Assembly (NCBI RefSeq): GCF_020283565.1
Contig: NC_060061.1
Coordinates: 39,779,362-39,843,361, forward strand
Length of the DNA: 64,000 nucleotides
Direction of reading: 5' to 3'
From: Trifolium pratense
Lineage: Eukaryota; Streptophyta; Magnoliopsida; Fabales; Fabaceae
The notes under the pieces are model-generated. The model did not search any database, was not told where the DNA came from, and was given only the letters and a program-made list of their open reading frames with translations. Below, piece by piece: positions 1-12,281 of the stretch (position 1 is its first letter; each line of letters opens with the position of its first letter). Made by a program: the position numbers and the translations under genes.

Positions 1-2548
1 GGGAATTTCTTTAACAGTGGGTGATTACTCCTTCAAATGAACTTCTTATGGTCAATTATTGTATTACTAACTTGTTAATTTTTTGTCACTTTCAGCTATA
101 TGTGCAACTAGCACCAGATGTTGTTTGAAGTTGTTGGAAAGTTTTGTTGATTCACTGCTGACAAATAATTACCCGCCCACACGTGCAAGAGACCTTGGCG
201 CCGGCTTCAATGATTAACAATTGTGGCAAATACTATGAAACACCTTGGTTACCTGAGTTTCTTTGTTACTAAATGTTAAACGGTGTGGATTTCCCATGCT
301 AATACAAGCAAGTAATAGTGTAGTGAGTAATCATTTATTTTTCACAACTAGGGTCCTCATGTGTTTGCCCCAAATGGTTGTCATTTGGGTACCCTTAGCC
401 ACAAGGGAACTGTTTTGGCACCATATCACTATAATTCTAACTTCCTGACCAGGGGCGTCTCCGGGTTTTAGGAGGCTCTGTGCAAAATATAAAAGTGACC
501 CCTTAATATAAAAAATATAATTTTTTTTAAAAAAAAACTGTCGATTTAAATTGCGTATAATATAAAAAAAATTATTTTTATTCTTGTAAACATATAGATT
601 ATCAATATTAAACTAATTGCATTAAATCAAATGGATAAGTAATACAAAATAATTATCTTTGTATACAACGTCAAAAAGGAATCTGCTAATCTGAGGTTAA
701 ATTTTATGCAAAGATTAAAATGGACTAAAACTATATTTACGAGTATAGATTACTAATCTATTGATACTCATATGATATTATATGAACATTAACGATATAT
801 AACTATTAGTTTAGGGCCTAAAAATTAATCTATTAATATACATATGATATTTTATGGGTATAAATAATATATGAGTAATATTATAGGACCTCAAAATTTT
901 GAGCTGAGGCCATCAAAATTTTGAGGCTCGATGCCGTCGCACACCTCGCACATGTGTGCAAGCCGCCACTGTTCCTGACCATCCATGGTCGCAACAGATT
1001 TAATGGTTTGAATGTTTGGCTAGAGAATGGAAGAAAAATCGAAGTGAATATTCCTACCGAATATCTGCTAGTTCAGAAAAGAAAACAAATAACTGTATTT
1101 ATGATATTTTAATTAAAACGATTTAAAGTAACTAGATGCGTCAGCGTCGTGCCAATCTTTGTACAAATTTCATTTTACACATTATATTTCTAATATCTTT
1201 TGTTGTATGTTTATTTTTTTGGTATTAAAAAAGTAGATCGAGTGGTTGACCGGTGAAAACATCAAAGCAGTAATGCACGAGATTATTGACAGACAGAACC
1301 ATCGAAGCACTCGCTTTAGCAAAAGAGCTACATCGTAGTTTATGGGAAATTTCTTCAACAGTGAGTGAGTACTCCTTCAAATGTACTTCTTATGTTCAAT
1401 TATTATATTACTAACCGGTTAATTTTCCATCACTTTCAGCTATATGTGCAAATAGCACCAGATTGTTTAAAGCTGTTGGAAAGCTTTGTCGATTTACCGT
1501 TGGCAGATAATTACCCGCTGACACGTGCAAGAGACTTTGGTGTCAGCTTCAATGATTAAGAACAGGTATCTTGTATGTTTATTTTTTTGTATGTATATTT
1601 TTTGTATTAAAAAGGTAGATAGAGTGGTTGATCGGTGCAAACATCAAAGCAGTACTGCACAAGATTATTGTTACAGACAGAACCATTGAAGCACTCACTG
1701 TAGCAAAAGAGCTACATCGAACGGTGAGTGATTACACTTTCAAATGTACTTCTTATGTTCAATTATTGTATTACTAACTGGTTAATTTTCTGTCACTTTC
1801 AGCTATATGTGCAAATTACACTAGATGTTGTTTTAAGCCGTTGGAAAGCTTTGTCGATTCAACGTTGACAGATAATTACCCGCCCACACGTGTAGGAGAC
1901 CTAGGTGTCTAAAAAATGGTCTGAATGTGTGGCTAAACAATGGAAGAAAAAACTAAATGAATATTCCTACCGGATATGTGCTTGTTCATACAAAAAATAG
2001 GTAACTGTGTTTATGATGTTTTAATTAATTTTTTTTAAAGTAACTAGATGTGTCAGCGTCGTGCCAATCTCTCTACAAATTTCATTTCACACACTATATT
2101 TCTAATATATTTTGTTGTATGTTTATTTTTTTGCTATTAAAAATGTAGATCGTGTGGTTGACCGGTGGAAACATCAAAGTAATAATGCACGATGTTATTG
2201 TTACAAACAGACACTATGATTAAGAATTGTGACAAACATTATGAAACACCTTGGTGACCTGAGTTTCTTTGTTACTAATTGTTAAACAGCGTGGATTTCC
2301 CACGCTAATACAAACAAGTAATGGTTTAGTGAGTAATCATTTACTTTTTTCTACTAGGGCCGTCATGTGTTTCCCCAAGTGGTTGTGATTTGGGTACCTT
2401 TGGCCAAAATGGAACTGTTTTGGCACCATATCACTATGATTATAACGTCCTGGCTAAACAATGGAAGAAAAAACGAAGTGAAAATTCCTACCGGATATGT
2501 GCTTGTTCAGACAGAAAAAGGTAACTGTAGTTATGATATTTTAATTGG
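1..2548 (+). repeat. Degenerate tandem copies of an unrecognised exon-like unit
   Basis: Related segments recur here. The block beginning near 1 (a run reading ...ACTCCTTCAAATG..., then a CTTTCAG splice-like site, then a short reading frame ending in FND-stop) reappears near 1345 and 1722. The block around 2210-2548 repeats 215-430 and 1010-1115. Each unit contains what look like small exons: one encoding a stretch with EALALAKELHR, and one ending RARDFGVSFND. All are broken by stops, frameshifts and deletions. I do not recognise the parent gene. The structure suggests unequal duplication of an old gene or transposon-borne fragment that is no longer coding. Confidence 0.5.
450..971. mobile_element. 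Non-autonomous hAT element (MITE-like)
   Basis: The element starts CAGGGGCG and ends CGCCACTG, which are short imperfect inverted termini of hAT type. It is flanked by an exact 8-bp duplication TTCCTGAC (442-449 and 972-979), the hAT target-site length. It has no transposase reading frame and is very AT-rich inside. It interrupts one unit of the surrounding degenerate repeat, so it is younger than that duplication. Confidence 0.75.
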
Positions 2549-3232
2549 AAACCTTTTATCCGAAAAAAATATCGGAACTTTTTTCGAAAAAAATCCGGAA
2601 TTGTTTTTTATCTAAAATAAAAAAAAAATTCCCCGAAAAATTAGAAACTATTTTTCGAGAAAAAATCGGAACTTTTTTCCGAAAAAAGATTGGAAACTTT
2701 TTTTCCGAAAAAAATCAGAAACCTTTTTCTGAAAAAAGATCGTAAACTTTTTTCCCCGAAAAAATCGAGAACTTTTTTCGGAGAAAAAATCAAAAATAAT
2801 TTCAGAAAAAAGACCGGAAACTTTTGTTCCGGAAAAATCTAAAACCTTTTTTCCGATAAAAATATCGGAACTTTTTTCTGAAAAAAACTCTATAATTTTT
2901 TTTTTATCTAAAATCGAAATCTTTTTCCCCAAAAAAACCGGAAACTTTTTTTCCGAGAAAAAATCGGAAATTTTTTTCCGAAAAAATCAGAAACCTTTTT
3001 CCAAAAAAAGATCGTAAAATTTTTTCCCCGAAAAAATCGAAAATAACTTCCGAAAAAAGACTTGAAACTTTTGTTCTGGAAAAATCTGAAACTTTTTTTC
3101 CGATAAAAATATCGGAACTTTTTTATGAAAAAAACTCTGAATTTATTTTTATCTAAAATCGAAAATTTTTTCCGATAAAAATATCGGAAACCTTTTTTCC
3201 GAAAAAAATATCGAAACTTAGTTCTCAGATTT
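2549..3232. repeat. AT-rich minisatellite of CCGAAAAAA/TTTTTTCCG units
   Basis: About 680 bp of imperfect repeats alternate the motifs TCGGAACTTTTTTCCG and GAAAAAAATC, with a spacing of roughly 22-30 bases. Most units are self-complementary (TTTTTTCCG facing CGGAAAAAA), so either strand can fold into a string of hairpins. Reading frames across it are K/F/S-rich artefacts on both strands. The array begins abruptly after a fragment of the neighbouring degenerate repeat. Confidence 0.8.
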
Positions 3233-3872
3233 TTTTGAATAAAAAAATAAATTGAGACTTGAGGCCTATATTTTATATGAGGGGCTTAGTCTTTTTGGGG
3301 CCTATTTATGTTTATCATATTTGGGACCCTTCATATTGGGGCTGGGCCCAAATTTACTTGGCCCCCTAAATTGACAGCTCCAGGCACATGTTAAGGATTC
3401 TTCAAATAACAATTATGTCTTGAACAAAACAATGTTTAAAAAGATAAAATGCACATTTTTTCATACAAAATTACGATCTATAGTGCACTAACAAGTGCCT
3501 TAAGTGCACAAATTAGTTTTTCCCTTTTTATTTTAGATTCGTGTATGATAGTATTTTAGTTGTGTGGTCATTTTTTTGGAATAAGCTTAGTGAAAGTAGA
3601 TAAGCTCATATGGATAATAAAAAGTTGACGAGCTCATATGTCGATGATCCGTGTGTGGACTCGGTGACATGCAACAATTATGTGGTTATGTCATCAAGGT
3701 GAGATGGTTTGAATGTATTCCCTGGATGATTGTTTTTCTTACTGACAACATAGCAGGGCCTCCGTTTTGCAATGAATAATTAATATGTTAGAAATTCTCG
3801 TTGCTGCAAGCTTAGGCTTAGATGGACTAAGATTAAGCACATTAATGCAATTCTTTTGTCAGAAGGCTAGGT
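3233..3872. other. Gene-free stretch with a transposon remnant
   Basis: Positions 3240-3390 are rich in GGGCCT/GGCCC words (…TTGGGGCTGGGCCC…, GGCCCCCTAAATTGACAGCTCC) like the ends of hAT-type elements, but I cannot define matching termini or a target duplication. No coding potential is visible in the rest. Confidence 0.35.
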
Positions 3873-4835
3873 GTCTAACATTCTTTCTGCATAGTAGTTT
3901 TTGTTGTAATTAATTCATATTGCCTAAGTCATGATTACTTGTGTACCAAGGAAGACGAATTACTAGCTTCATTGGCTTGTAACCGTTTCAGTTGTGTTTA
4001 GGGAAGTAGTTAGAGGCTGTTACTTGTTTGTTAAGTAATTTGGCCATAAGCAATGTAGTATAAATAAGTGATACCATTGTAATTTTGAGTTAGTGTGTAA
4101 TCAATAAAATTTCCCTCTTCTTCCCTATTATCTTCTTCATTCATTCAATAAGAAATTACATCGTGTATCAAGTACATAGTGCTGAAGTCTGAATTGGCAC
4201 TCGGTGAGCACATTGTAGTTTGTGTGCTTGTGTTTGTGTGAGTGTAGCTGCGCCATTAGTTTTGTTGCTGCTGTTTTAGACTTGAAAAGTGAGATTTGCA
4301 TGTCAGGTTAAACATACTACTATTGTTGTAACATTTAGTAATTGCTCAATTTTTCTGTGTAAGAATATAAATGAGGCATGGATTGTCACTAGCTAGTGGA
4401 GGGTTTTTATAATTGTGTTATGATATATTAGTGAAACCCTTCTTGCGGGGACTGTCACTTGTCTGCGTTTGGTTTTTAAGTAATAAGTCTTTAGGCTTCC
4501 TATCCAACTTATGTTGCTAAGTGCTAACACTGCAGCTTCTTGGTTATTTTGTTTTGATGTCTTATGTTTCTATTCTTGTTTATGTTCAGTTTACTAAAAT
4601 TATCAATTTCCCAATATTATACAATATTATACAATGGAGATGTCTTTTCTGTGAAATTCTTGCCGATTTGAGGAAGAACGAACATAACAGGTCTAGTTCA
4701 TTTGCTCAACTGTGTAAACTGTCAATTAGTCGCTTAGTAAGACATCCATAAACAGATAGAAGATGTTCTCCCTTCTCAATTAATCACTCAATTATCTAAA
4801 GAAGCATATGTCAAAGCTATGTGTAATTCACTGGA
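3873..4835 (+). pseudogene. Decayed partial duplicate of HEIP1 (exon 4 region)
   Basis: The segment matches the downstream HEIP1 gene from the end of exon 3/intron 3 (19357 onward) through exon 4 and into later intron sequence. Shared words include TTCTTTCTGCATAG, TTTACTAAAATTATCAATTT and GAGATGTCTTTTCTGTGA. Relative to the source, exon 4 has lost about 60 bases from its middle. An unrelated insertion of about 345 bp sits at about 3906-4252. No usable reading frame remains. The copy lies about 15 kb upstream of its parent on the same strand. The LINE insertion near 5053 separates them further. Confidence 0.7.
3906..4252 (+). mobile_element. Possible LTR retrotransposon remnant inside the HEIP1 duplicate
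   Basis: This sequence is absent from the parental HEIP1 intron. It carries LTR-like signals: GTATAAATAAG (TATA-like, about 4059) and CAATAAAATTT (poly-A-like, about 4100), followed by TTACATCGTGTATCA. Flanks AGTTTTTGTTG and AGTTTTGTTG could be a target duplication but are not identical. There are no coding sequences. Assignment as a solo LTR or a truncated end is tentative. Confidence 0.3.
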
Positions 4836-4867
4836 GCAACTTAGTTAATTGAGTGATTAATTGAGAA
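4773..4867. repeat. Perfect 22-bp inverted repeat (hairpin)
   Basis: The arm at 4773-4794 (starting TTCTCAATTAATCAC) is exactly complementary to 4846-4867, with a 51-base loop. The word GAAGCATATGTCA in the loop region occurs inverted at about 4868-4881 and direct again at about 4906. This suggests a small foldback element with an added partial duplication. Confidence 0.7.
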
Positions 4868-5269
4868 GTGACATATGCTTCTCAATCAATAACTCAATTA
4901 ACTAAAGAAGCATATGTCAGAGAATGAAGTTTAATATCAATCTCACTTTAGTGGGTAGCTTTTAGATTTCATCACTAATTTCTTCTCAAAATTTTGTGGC
5001 TTCCACTTGTTTGACTAATTTGAACCAATGCCTAAGTTATTATAAGACCAAGATTTTTTTTTGATGAATTAAGAACATAATGACATCAGAGAACCTAGAA
5101 GACATCCCAACGAGGTTGACACCTCTCGTAGGCTCCCATCCCCTGCCAAGTGTTCATATTTATATATAGAAAAAAAGGAAAAATATATATACAAGATGGG
5201 GGGCGAAACCAAACCCATAAAAAAACAAGTGCGAGGAAACAAAAACAAGAAAACGTAAACTAGGTGAAC

Positions 5270-5891
5270 CTATAACAAGGTAGACCGCATCGATCCTTGG
5301 AAAACTCCTCTCTTATGAAAGAAGGCAATAAAACCTACCAATGAAAGCCCGTGGTTGGCAAGCTTATCCGCACAACTGTTACCCTCTCGGTAAGTATGAG
5401 AAAATAGTAGCTGCATGTTTTTAGACAAACAATTACTCCATCGATTACGGAGGTCCCAAGGCACCATGAAGTGATCTTTTGTGACTTGAATTGCGATCGT
5501 GGAATCGCTTTCCACCCAAAGTTTATTCCAGCCATGTTCAAAAGCCTTCTCAATTGCTAAAACAATGGCCATGAGTTCTGTATGTAAAACTGAGGAGGAA
5601 GATAGTTTGCAGGAGAAGCTTCCTAGATATGCGCCTGTGCTATCGCGAAAAATAGCGCCACAAGCCGGCATCAGACTAATCACGGAACCGTTGCTGTTTA
5701 CTTTGATCCAACATAGCTCGGTGGCTGCCAAAGAGGAGCTGGGCCATATCGCGGATCAACGTGGAAATTACGAAGAATGGCCAGCTCGTCACTGACATGG
5801 AAAATGAGTCGCGGAAGAACAGCTCAGCGTGACAGCAGTGCGGATCTTCGTAATGGCAGCCTGCACTGTAACTTTTGAGTGGTGGTAGATG
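5270..5891 (-). pseudogene. LINE RNase H domain (3' part of the split LINE)
   Basis: The conceptual translation is a typical plant RVT_3/RNase H domain: WIKVNSNGS, then AIFRDSTG, HTELMAI, WVESDST and REGNSCADKLANHG. The Glu in HTELMAI, the Asp in WVESDS and the Asp in SCADKLA are present. The first catalytic Asp, normally in a TDG-like motif, is Asn here (NSNG), so cleavage activity is probably lost. The domain joins the zinc-binding part at 15311 once the LTR element is removed. Minus-strand sequence 5053-5269 is the LINE 3' untranslated region. Confidence 0.8.
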
Positions 5892-5896
5892 AGGAC

Positions 5897-7214
5897 TGAA
5901 ATTCTGGTATAGCAGAACCAGATGTTGTATAGAATGTCGAGACATCTGGTCTGACATGAATAACACGGCAAGGCATATAACATTAAAACGGATACTGAGA
6001 AATAATGTTTTATCAGATGTTCCAACATTCAATTTAAAGAGAGTGTCATACTTAATGTTGGAACATCTTACGAAACATAATAAAATCAACAAGTAAATAA
6101 ACTGCACAGGAAATTGTTAACCCAGTTCAGCCAACCTGCCTACTCTGGGGGATACCAATCCAGGAAGGAAATCCACTAATAGATCTAGTCACTAAGACCT
6201 CCAGCAAACCCTTTGAATTTACGTCTTACACTAAGACCTCCAGCAAACCCTCGGTTTACGTCTTACACTAAGACCTCCAGCAAATCCTAGGTTTACGCCT
6301 TATGACCTCGACACTACTCATGCAACTTCTGCCTAGGAACTCCTAGACATGAGATCCCATCTCACTTCCACACAGCCAACACAACCTGTGTTGTTCATAT
6401 AATGTTGAATAAAATGTGGCGACAATCACCGTGACATATTTTACTCTTGCTTAAAAGCTTCGAGTAAATCACACATAGTTAACTCCGTACTTCAAAGCTT
6501 AGGAGTAACCTTAAAACATTACAACTCAATAAAACACAGTCCTACTCAAGTATCAAATCAATACGTGAGAGGCTCACAAACACTATCTCTTTGCTTAAAA
6601 GCTTCAGAGATATTACAAAACTCTACTCATTACCTAAAGGTTTCTGAGTGAGGACATAGTGACCATCTCACAACCCGAGTGGTTCACTTACACCAACTCT
6701 CCTAGAGAGTGGCTTAAAGACACGAAACCCTAAAGACTACATCTTTGATGAACAATGGTTTCGGTTCATTAAATCTTGGTCTTGAGTCTTCTTTATATAG
6801 ACAGAGCTAGCACACTTCTGATCTTCCAAGATAAGCTTCAGAACACAGCTGGTCTTTGAGTCACGTCCAGCTAAGCAAATCAGACCTTAATAAAAACTTT
6901 CCTAAAATAGTTGATCTTCTTTAGGAAATAAACAATGTGTTGAATCATTCCATTAAGTCTTGATAAGAGCATATCTGCACTAATAACGTCTTGATCAGAT
7001 CAAATCTTGATATACACGTTTGTAGAGTGGATTTCCATATATAGCAGATACGTGTAATAAATGCGCGAGATTTGGGCAATCTGACTGTCGTACCCAAACA
7101 TGTTACAACATTTGGTCCAACATCTTTTGTACCTAACATGTTGAAACATTTGGTCCAACATCTTGCTTGTATATTTGTTTTAGCAAAATGAGGCCAACAC
7201 ACAAATATCCAACA
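5897..7214 (-). repeat. 3' LTR of the Sirevirus-like element
   Basis: Minus-strand reading starts TGTTGGATATTTGTG at 7214 and ends CAGAATTTCA at 5897. It includes three tandem copies of an ACTAAGACCTCCAGCAAA unit (6198-6300). By eye it matches the partner LTR at 13988-15305 at every place I compared, including identical predicted peptides over long stretches. Confidence 0.9.
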
Positions 7215-8340
7215 ATCTCCCCCTTTGGCAATTTTTGGCTAAAACAACTTCAGCCCATTAATAAGCACAGAGAGATTTAAAAACCATACAATCCTTCAAG
7301 TCAACGTGAGCACACAAATATGAAGGAAGGTAGAACATCTTCTATGTTACTTCCAAAAGATTTCCTCAAATGAAAATAACGCACAGGGTAAAGAAATAAA
7401 CTTTACCATAAACCATCAGAGGCATACACAACAGCGGAATCATAACCAACTTAGCTTCATCCTTCAGTAGAGAGAAATAAACTCTCACAAGCACACTTGG
7501 GAAAAATAAATTCCCACATCAGCATCAAGATGTTTCAACAATTTGTAGCGCATCATAATATCCATACATTAAGCACACATAGGCAAAGAACTTGATATTG
7601 CATTACTCCCCCTTAATATCAGATCAGAGAAAAACATATTTTTGCTCCCCCTGAATACATCAGCTCATGCATCTCATCAGGCCATCAGAAAAACTGGTTC
7701 TTACTCCCCCTGAATTCGCACACACTACTACTTCTTCATAGACAGGCTAGACTAGCATGTCACAACATCAGATACAACATTATAAAGTAGCAGACAAACA
7801 CAAACATACTACTCCCCCTTTTTAGCCACAAAATATGCCAAACAAAAACTTCATGCATTAAGAGCAATAGTAATGAACATCACAGAAATCCATAGTGCAG
7901 AATATCAGAGCATAACAAATCCATAGTCTTGAAATAGCAGAAGCATTACATCACGTACCAACAAAAATACAAATGTCCTCCACATTATGCTCCACATCAT
8001 ATAATCATCAGATACCATACATCACATACTGCTACCGCACACAAAACACATCACAGATCACAACTCCTTAAGCAAACCACAAAGTAGCAGTTGGGAAGAG
8101 TAAATTCTCACATAGCTGAGAAAAATAAGTTCTTATGCATCCAGGATGTTCCAACATATGGCAGGACATCATCCAGAGCAAACAAATAGAGCTTTGCAAA
8201 ACAGAATAGTATCCACTTACTGCATTATGCTACTTCCCCTCAAAATCAGAATCAGAGCAAAAATTAATTTTACTCCCTCCAAATACATTGACACATGCTT
8301 ATCAGAATGATCATCAAAAAACAATTCTTACTCCCCTCAA
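7215..8340 (-). promoter_or_regulatory. Multiple polypurine tract region (mPPT)
   Basis: On the minus strand, runs of the form AGGGGGAG or AGGGGAAG occur near 7217, 7606, 7645, 7705, 7811, 8234 and 8331. The first abuts the 3' LTR and is the expected plus-strand primer. Repeated PPTs upstream of the 3' LTR are known from Sireviruses. The rest of this stretch is non-coding. Confidence 0.65.
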
Positions 8341-8998
8341 TTTTATCATCCATATCAGCACATAAGCATACAGCAGCACAGATTCAATACTACACCACTC
8401 AGGTTAGCAGATGTCTAAGCATCAGACACCACATCATATAGTAGAACACATCCAACCACTAAAAGAGCATGCATATGTTTCAACATCAGGTAGCACAACA
8501 GACATTAGCAGCAAAACATATCATGCCTACCAACTACTTCCCTTTTTAGTCAGAAGTTTAGACAAAATAGGGTCTTCATGCATTAATCAAAGAGTACAAT
8601 GGTAGAGATATCCAGGAACATAGTGCACAGAGCTACTGCAAACGAAGACAACATCATGGGATACATACCTCATCAGATATAAATCAGCAGTGGAGTCATC
8701 ATCAAATAGCCTAAAGCAGATCACACTTCATCAGCACAAAATTTTCAACATGATGAACAAGATGTTTCACCATTTAGTAGCACATCAGATAGCACAGGTT
8801 CCTCCGGTATGGTATCAGAGTATTGACAACAAAGATGTTTCAACACATGATAGCACAACACATAGCACATGTTAGCAAAGATGTTTCAACATGTTTATCT
8901 AGCGTGGTATCAGAGCGAATATGAGCAATCACAAAATACGTCACATGTTAGCAAAGATGTTGCAACATATGGTAGCACAGCTTCTAGCACAGCTTCTA

Positions 8999-9668
8999 GC
9001 ACAGGTTCTTCCAGCATGGTATCAAAGCACGTGGTCTTCCAATCAGGGCACGCAGCATCCATCTAACAGAAACTCCCCTTGTACACATGATCCCATCTTT
9101 GTGCAAAGGAAGCACGATGAAAGGAAACATTGCCACAGAGAGCAACAAGCACATTCTGAGGGATCTTTTTCCCACCAGACTTTTTCTTTGAGGCAGAGGG
9201 TGTGATGTCTGGTACATCCTCCTCAACATTATACTCAGAGTTACTTGAAGGTGCTTCCTTTCTGTTCAGACTCTATCTCTTCTTACTAGCAGGCACAATA
9301 ACCTCATACATGTTCTTCAACCACTTCTTCATTAAGTGGTACAGTTTGATGCCTTTCTTTAGACTGAGAGACCCTTCTTCAACCTCAGTAGAATTCTCTT
9401 CACCAGACCATGTTTCTTCATCAGATGAGTCGGATGGGTCAACAGATGTCCCAACATCTTTCACCACAGCAGTTTCTTGAACAGGTTTCTGGACAATAGT
9501 AACATCAGCCTTAGGTTGGTCCACAGATGTGTCAACGTCTGTCACAACATCCTTTTCAGGAACAGTTTGTTTTGATTTATCAACAACAGAACCAATAGCA
9601 TCTTTTGTCTGAGATACATCAGCAACAAGAACATCTATAATTGTGTTTGTGGAATCAACAACATTCAC
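8999..9668 (-). pseudogene. Env-like ORF fragment of the Sirevirus-like element
   Basis: The frame from 9668 to 9273 encodes an acidic, repetitive protein rich in DVxTSVD and DVVTDV words. A neighbouring frame below it contains a stretch like NVSFHRASFAQRWDHVY, resembling the conserved part of the legume env-like/transposon protein of Sireviruses. Frames are interrupted, so no complete product is expected. Function of this protein class in plants is unknown. Identification rests on recalled pattern similarity. Confidence 0.5.
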
Positions 9669-10197
9669 ACCAACAGAGATAATAATGTCAGGAGCTAGTA
9701 ATACTTCTCATAGCTTCTTTCTCCTTTAAAGCACAAAGGGAGAAATAAACTCCCATATACAAAGGAAAATGAATTCTCACACATCAGAGAAAAATAAATT
9801 CTCAAAAATCAGATCAGGATGTGTAGACATCATGGATGACATCATAGCATAACATATTTCATGAGAACATAAAGCTAGAGGTTTCAGAAGCAGATCTGAA
9901 ACTATCACACAGAGTAGTAGTAATCACATTTAAGTATCACATATCTGAGCATTATCACCTCTGATTACAACACATCTGAACACATATAGTACTTCTCAAC
10001 AGAATGCACATCCACACAAGCAGTCATAGCATGACCAGTTCTCTTTCAGTCATACTTTGAGCAATAGCTTGTCACATGGAAGATCATCAAGATCAGTTTC
10101 TTCCACCACAGTCTAAACATCAATACTCCAAACCACCATCAGGTTTAAGACTCTCAGAACCATATTAGCATCAGTTTGGGGAATTGTAGAACAGGTT

Positions 10198-10521
10198 TCA
10201 ACAACATGAACAGGTTGGTCCAAGATGTTTCGACATCTGATGTGACATCAGACTCAGGTGAGGTTTCTTTGGGAGACACAACCACACCTTTAGTGGGGAT
10301 AACAAAGTGACAGAATCAACAACTTTGAAAAATGACACATGAAAAAAAATCAAAAAAAAAAAAATGTCATCAACAACCACAACATTCATACTAGACTGAC
10401 CTATGGTTTTAAGAGATCTTGGTTTATCTAGAATTACAATTTCAGAGGAAGATCTCACAGATGTTTCAACACTACCCACAACATTTGAACTGACAAAAAC
10501 CTTTAACAGAGGTAACAACAT
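10198..10521 (-). pseudogene. Second env-like fragment, degraded
   Basis: A minus-strand 107-codon frame contains SNVVGSVETSVRSSSEIVILDKPRS and a low-complexity F/L run encoded by an A-rich tract near 10345-10365. The VETSV-type word links it to the other env-like fragments of the same element. No complete domain is visible. Confidence 0.35.
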
Positions 10522-12281
10522 TTAACTCAACATTAGGGGTGACAACTGAATCAATGAGATTATCAAAACGAGTTTGGTAGGTTTATTAACATCATCAACA
10601 ATCATAGATAGATTTTTTTTAGGACCTTTTAAGAGATAAGATTAACCTGGATAATGGATTTAGAAATAGGTTTCCTAGATGATGCACATTTTGTTGACCA
10701 AGCAAAATAGAAGTAGATTCAGATGGATTCAAAGTAGACCTTTTATGCATTCCCTTCTGACACGTGGTTGATCAAACTGTCCATTTCACTTCCTTGTTGA
10801 TCTTTACAGGAAACATGTCTCGAATAATGTTCTAACATTCAGTCAGACATCGTCTTCTTTTACTTGCATTGATCAACACATCTTCAAACATACTGTCTTC
10901 CACTTGATTCGAAGTGTTCTCCTTTCACTTAGACTTAGTGACACATACCAAGACATCTGAATATCATATTTGTGACATCTCTCAATAATGAAGACTCTTG
11001 GAAAGTCCTTCCCAAAAACCAATCTGTAGAGAAAAATAAATTCTCCCAGACTCCACCATTTAACCACTCGAGAGATATGTGGATAACTGATATAATTATT
11101 CAGCTTTATATGACTAGAATCAACCATGCCTTGTTAATAATTTCATAATGTCACAACATGTTGTCTGACATCATATTCTCATATGAGGCATAAGATCTCC
11201 ACAAGCTTGTACAACACTCAAGACAATATATATGTACCAATGCAATCCACAGATAAACACAAGACTCTACCTGTCATAGATAATCAGGGCTCCAGCTGAA
11301 GATGAAAACTCGAGCACTAAATGAAAAACATGTGAAAGACTTCATGCTTTCATGTTGAAGGGCAACACCAACTCCCTCAGTAGAGTTGATTCTAAGTCAG
11401 ATATTCTCACTTCTTGAGAATACATCCAAGCATTCTGACCTCTTCACTTAACAAGGACACATCTGATCAATGTCCTAGCAGAACCACACTATGTATCATG
11501 ACCTTTTGAATAGGCAGGATGTCATGCATACAAGGTGTAAAGTCACTCACAAAATCCAAAAACATCTTAGTTTGCTTAAAAGCTTGACTAAGATCCTGAT
11601 TATCAACCCTTTTCTGGAGTGACTTGTAACAGAAGAAAACCAAAGACAATTATCAAACCTCAGTATTTGACAATATTCTTCTGCCCTTTCATTCACTAGT
11701 AGTTGTTGATACTAGTGGAATAAATAGTCATGCATTGCTAGAGCATACTATTAAAACAAGATCAGAACCTCCACATTCTGATTCACATAGTCAGAAACAC
11801 GTCTTCTGACCATACAGCTTGAGCACTCCCATGCAAAGTCTCAGGCACCTTCCACAGAACAGCCATAAGTAAATATGATGTTACAACATCATTTGGGACA
11901 TCAGCTTCTGATTTTGGAACCCAATTACATTGGTTCATAAATCATCACTCAAAAGGACTCATTGTGCATAGACATCCTACAAGAAGTTCCCAATAGAGTA
12001 CCATCAATGCAGATCATCCAGGTTTTTCAAAACACCTGAATACCATGAAGAGAAATATACTCTCCGAACAATAAAGTTCAGACTACATAATTGCACAGCT
12101 CTTCAGCAAATATATCAGTTTTATGCATAACTTCAACAAAGGATATACAGATACTTAGCTCCCATTAAAGTATTTATCATTTGTCAGATAGGATTACCTT
12201 CTCACACAAGGTAGGACATTAGATCTGACATCATTCTTCTGCACATATATGGCACCAACAGATAACATCCACTCATGACAT

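Noticed and set aside
2545..2932. Overlapping K/F-rich reading frames on both strands
   Set aside because: They lie wholly in the minisatellite and reflect its composition.
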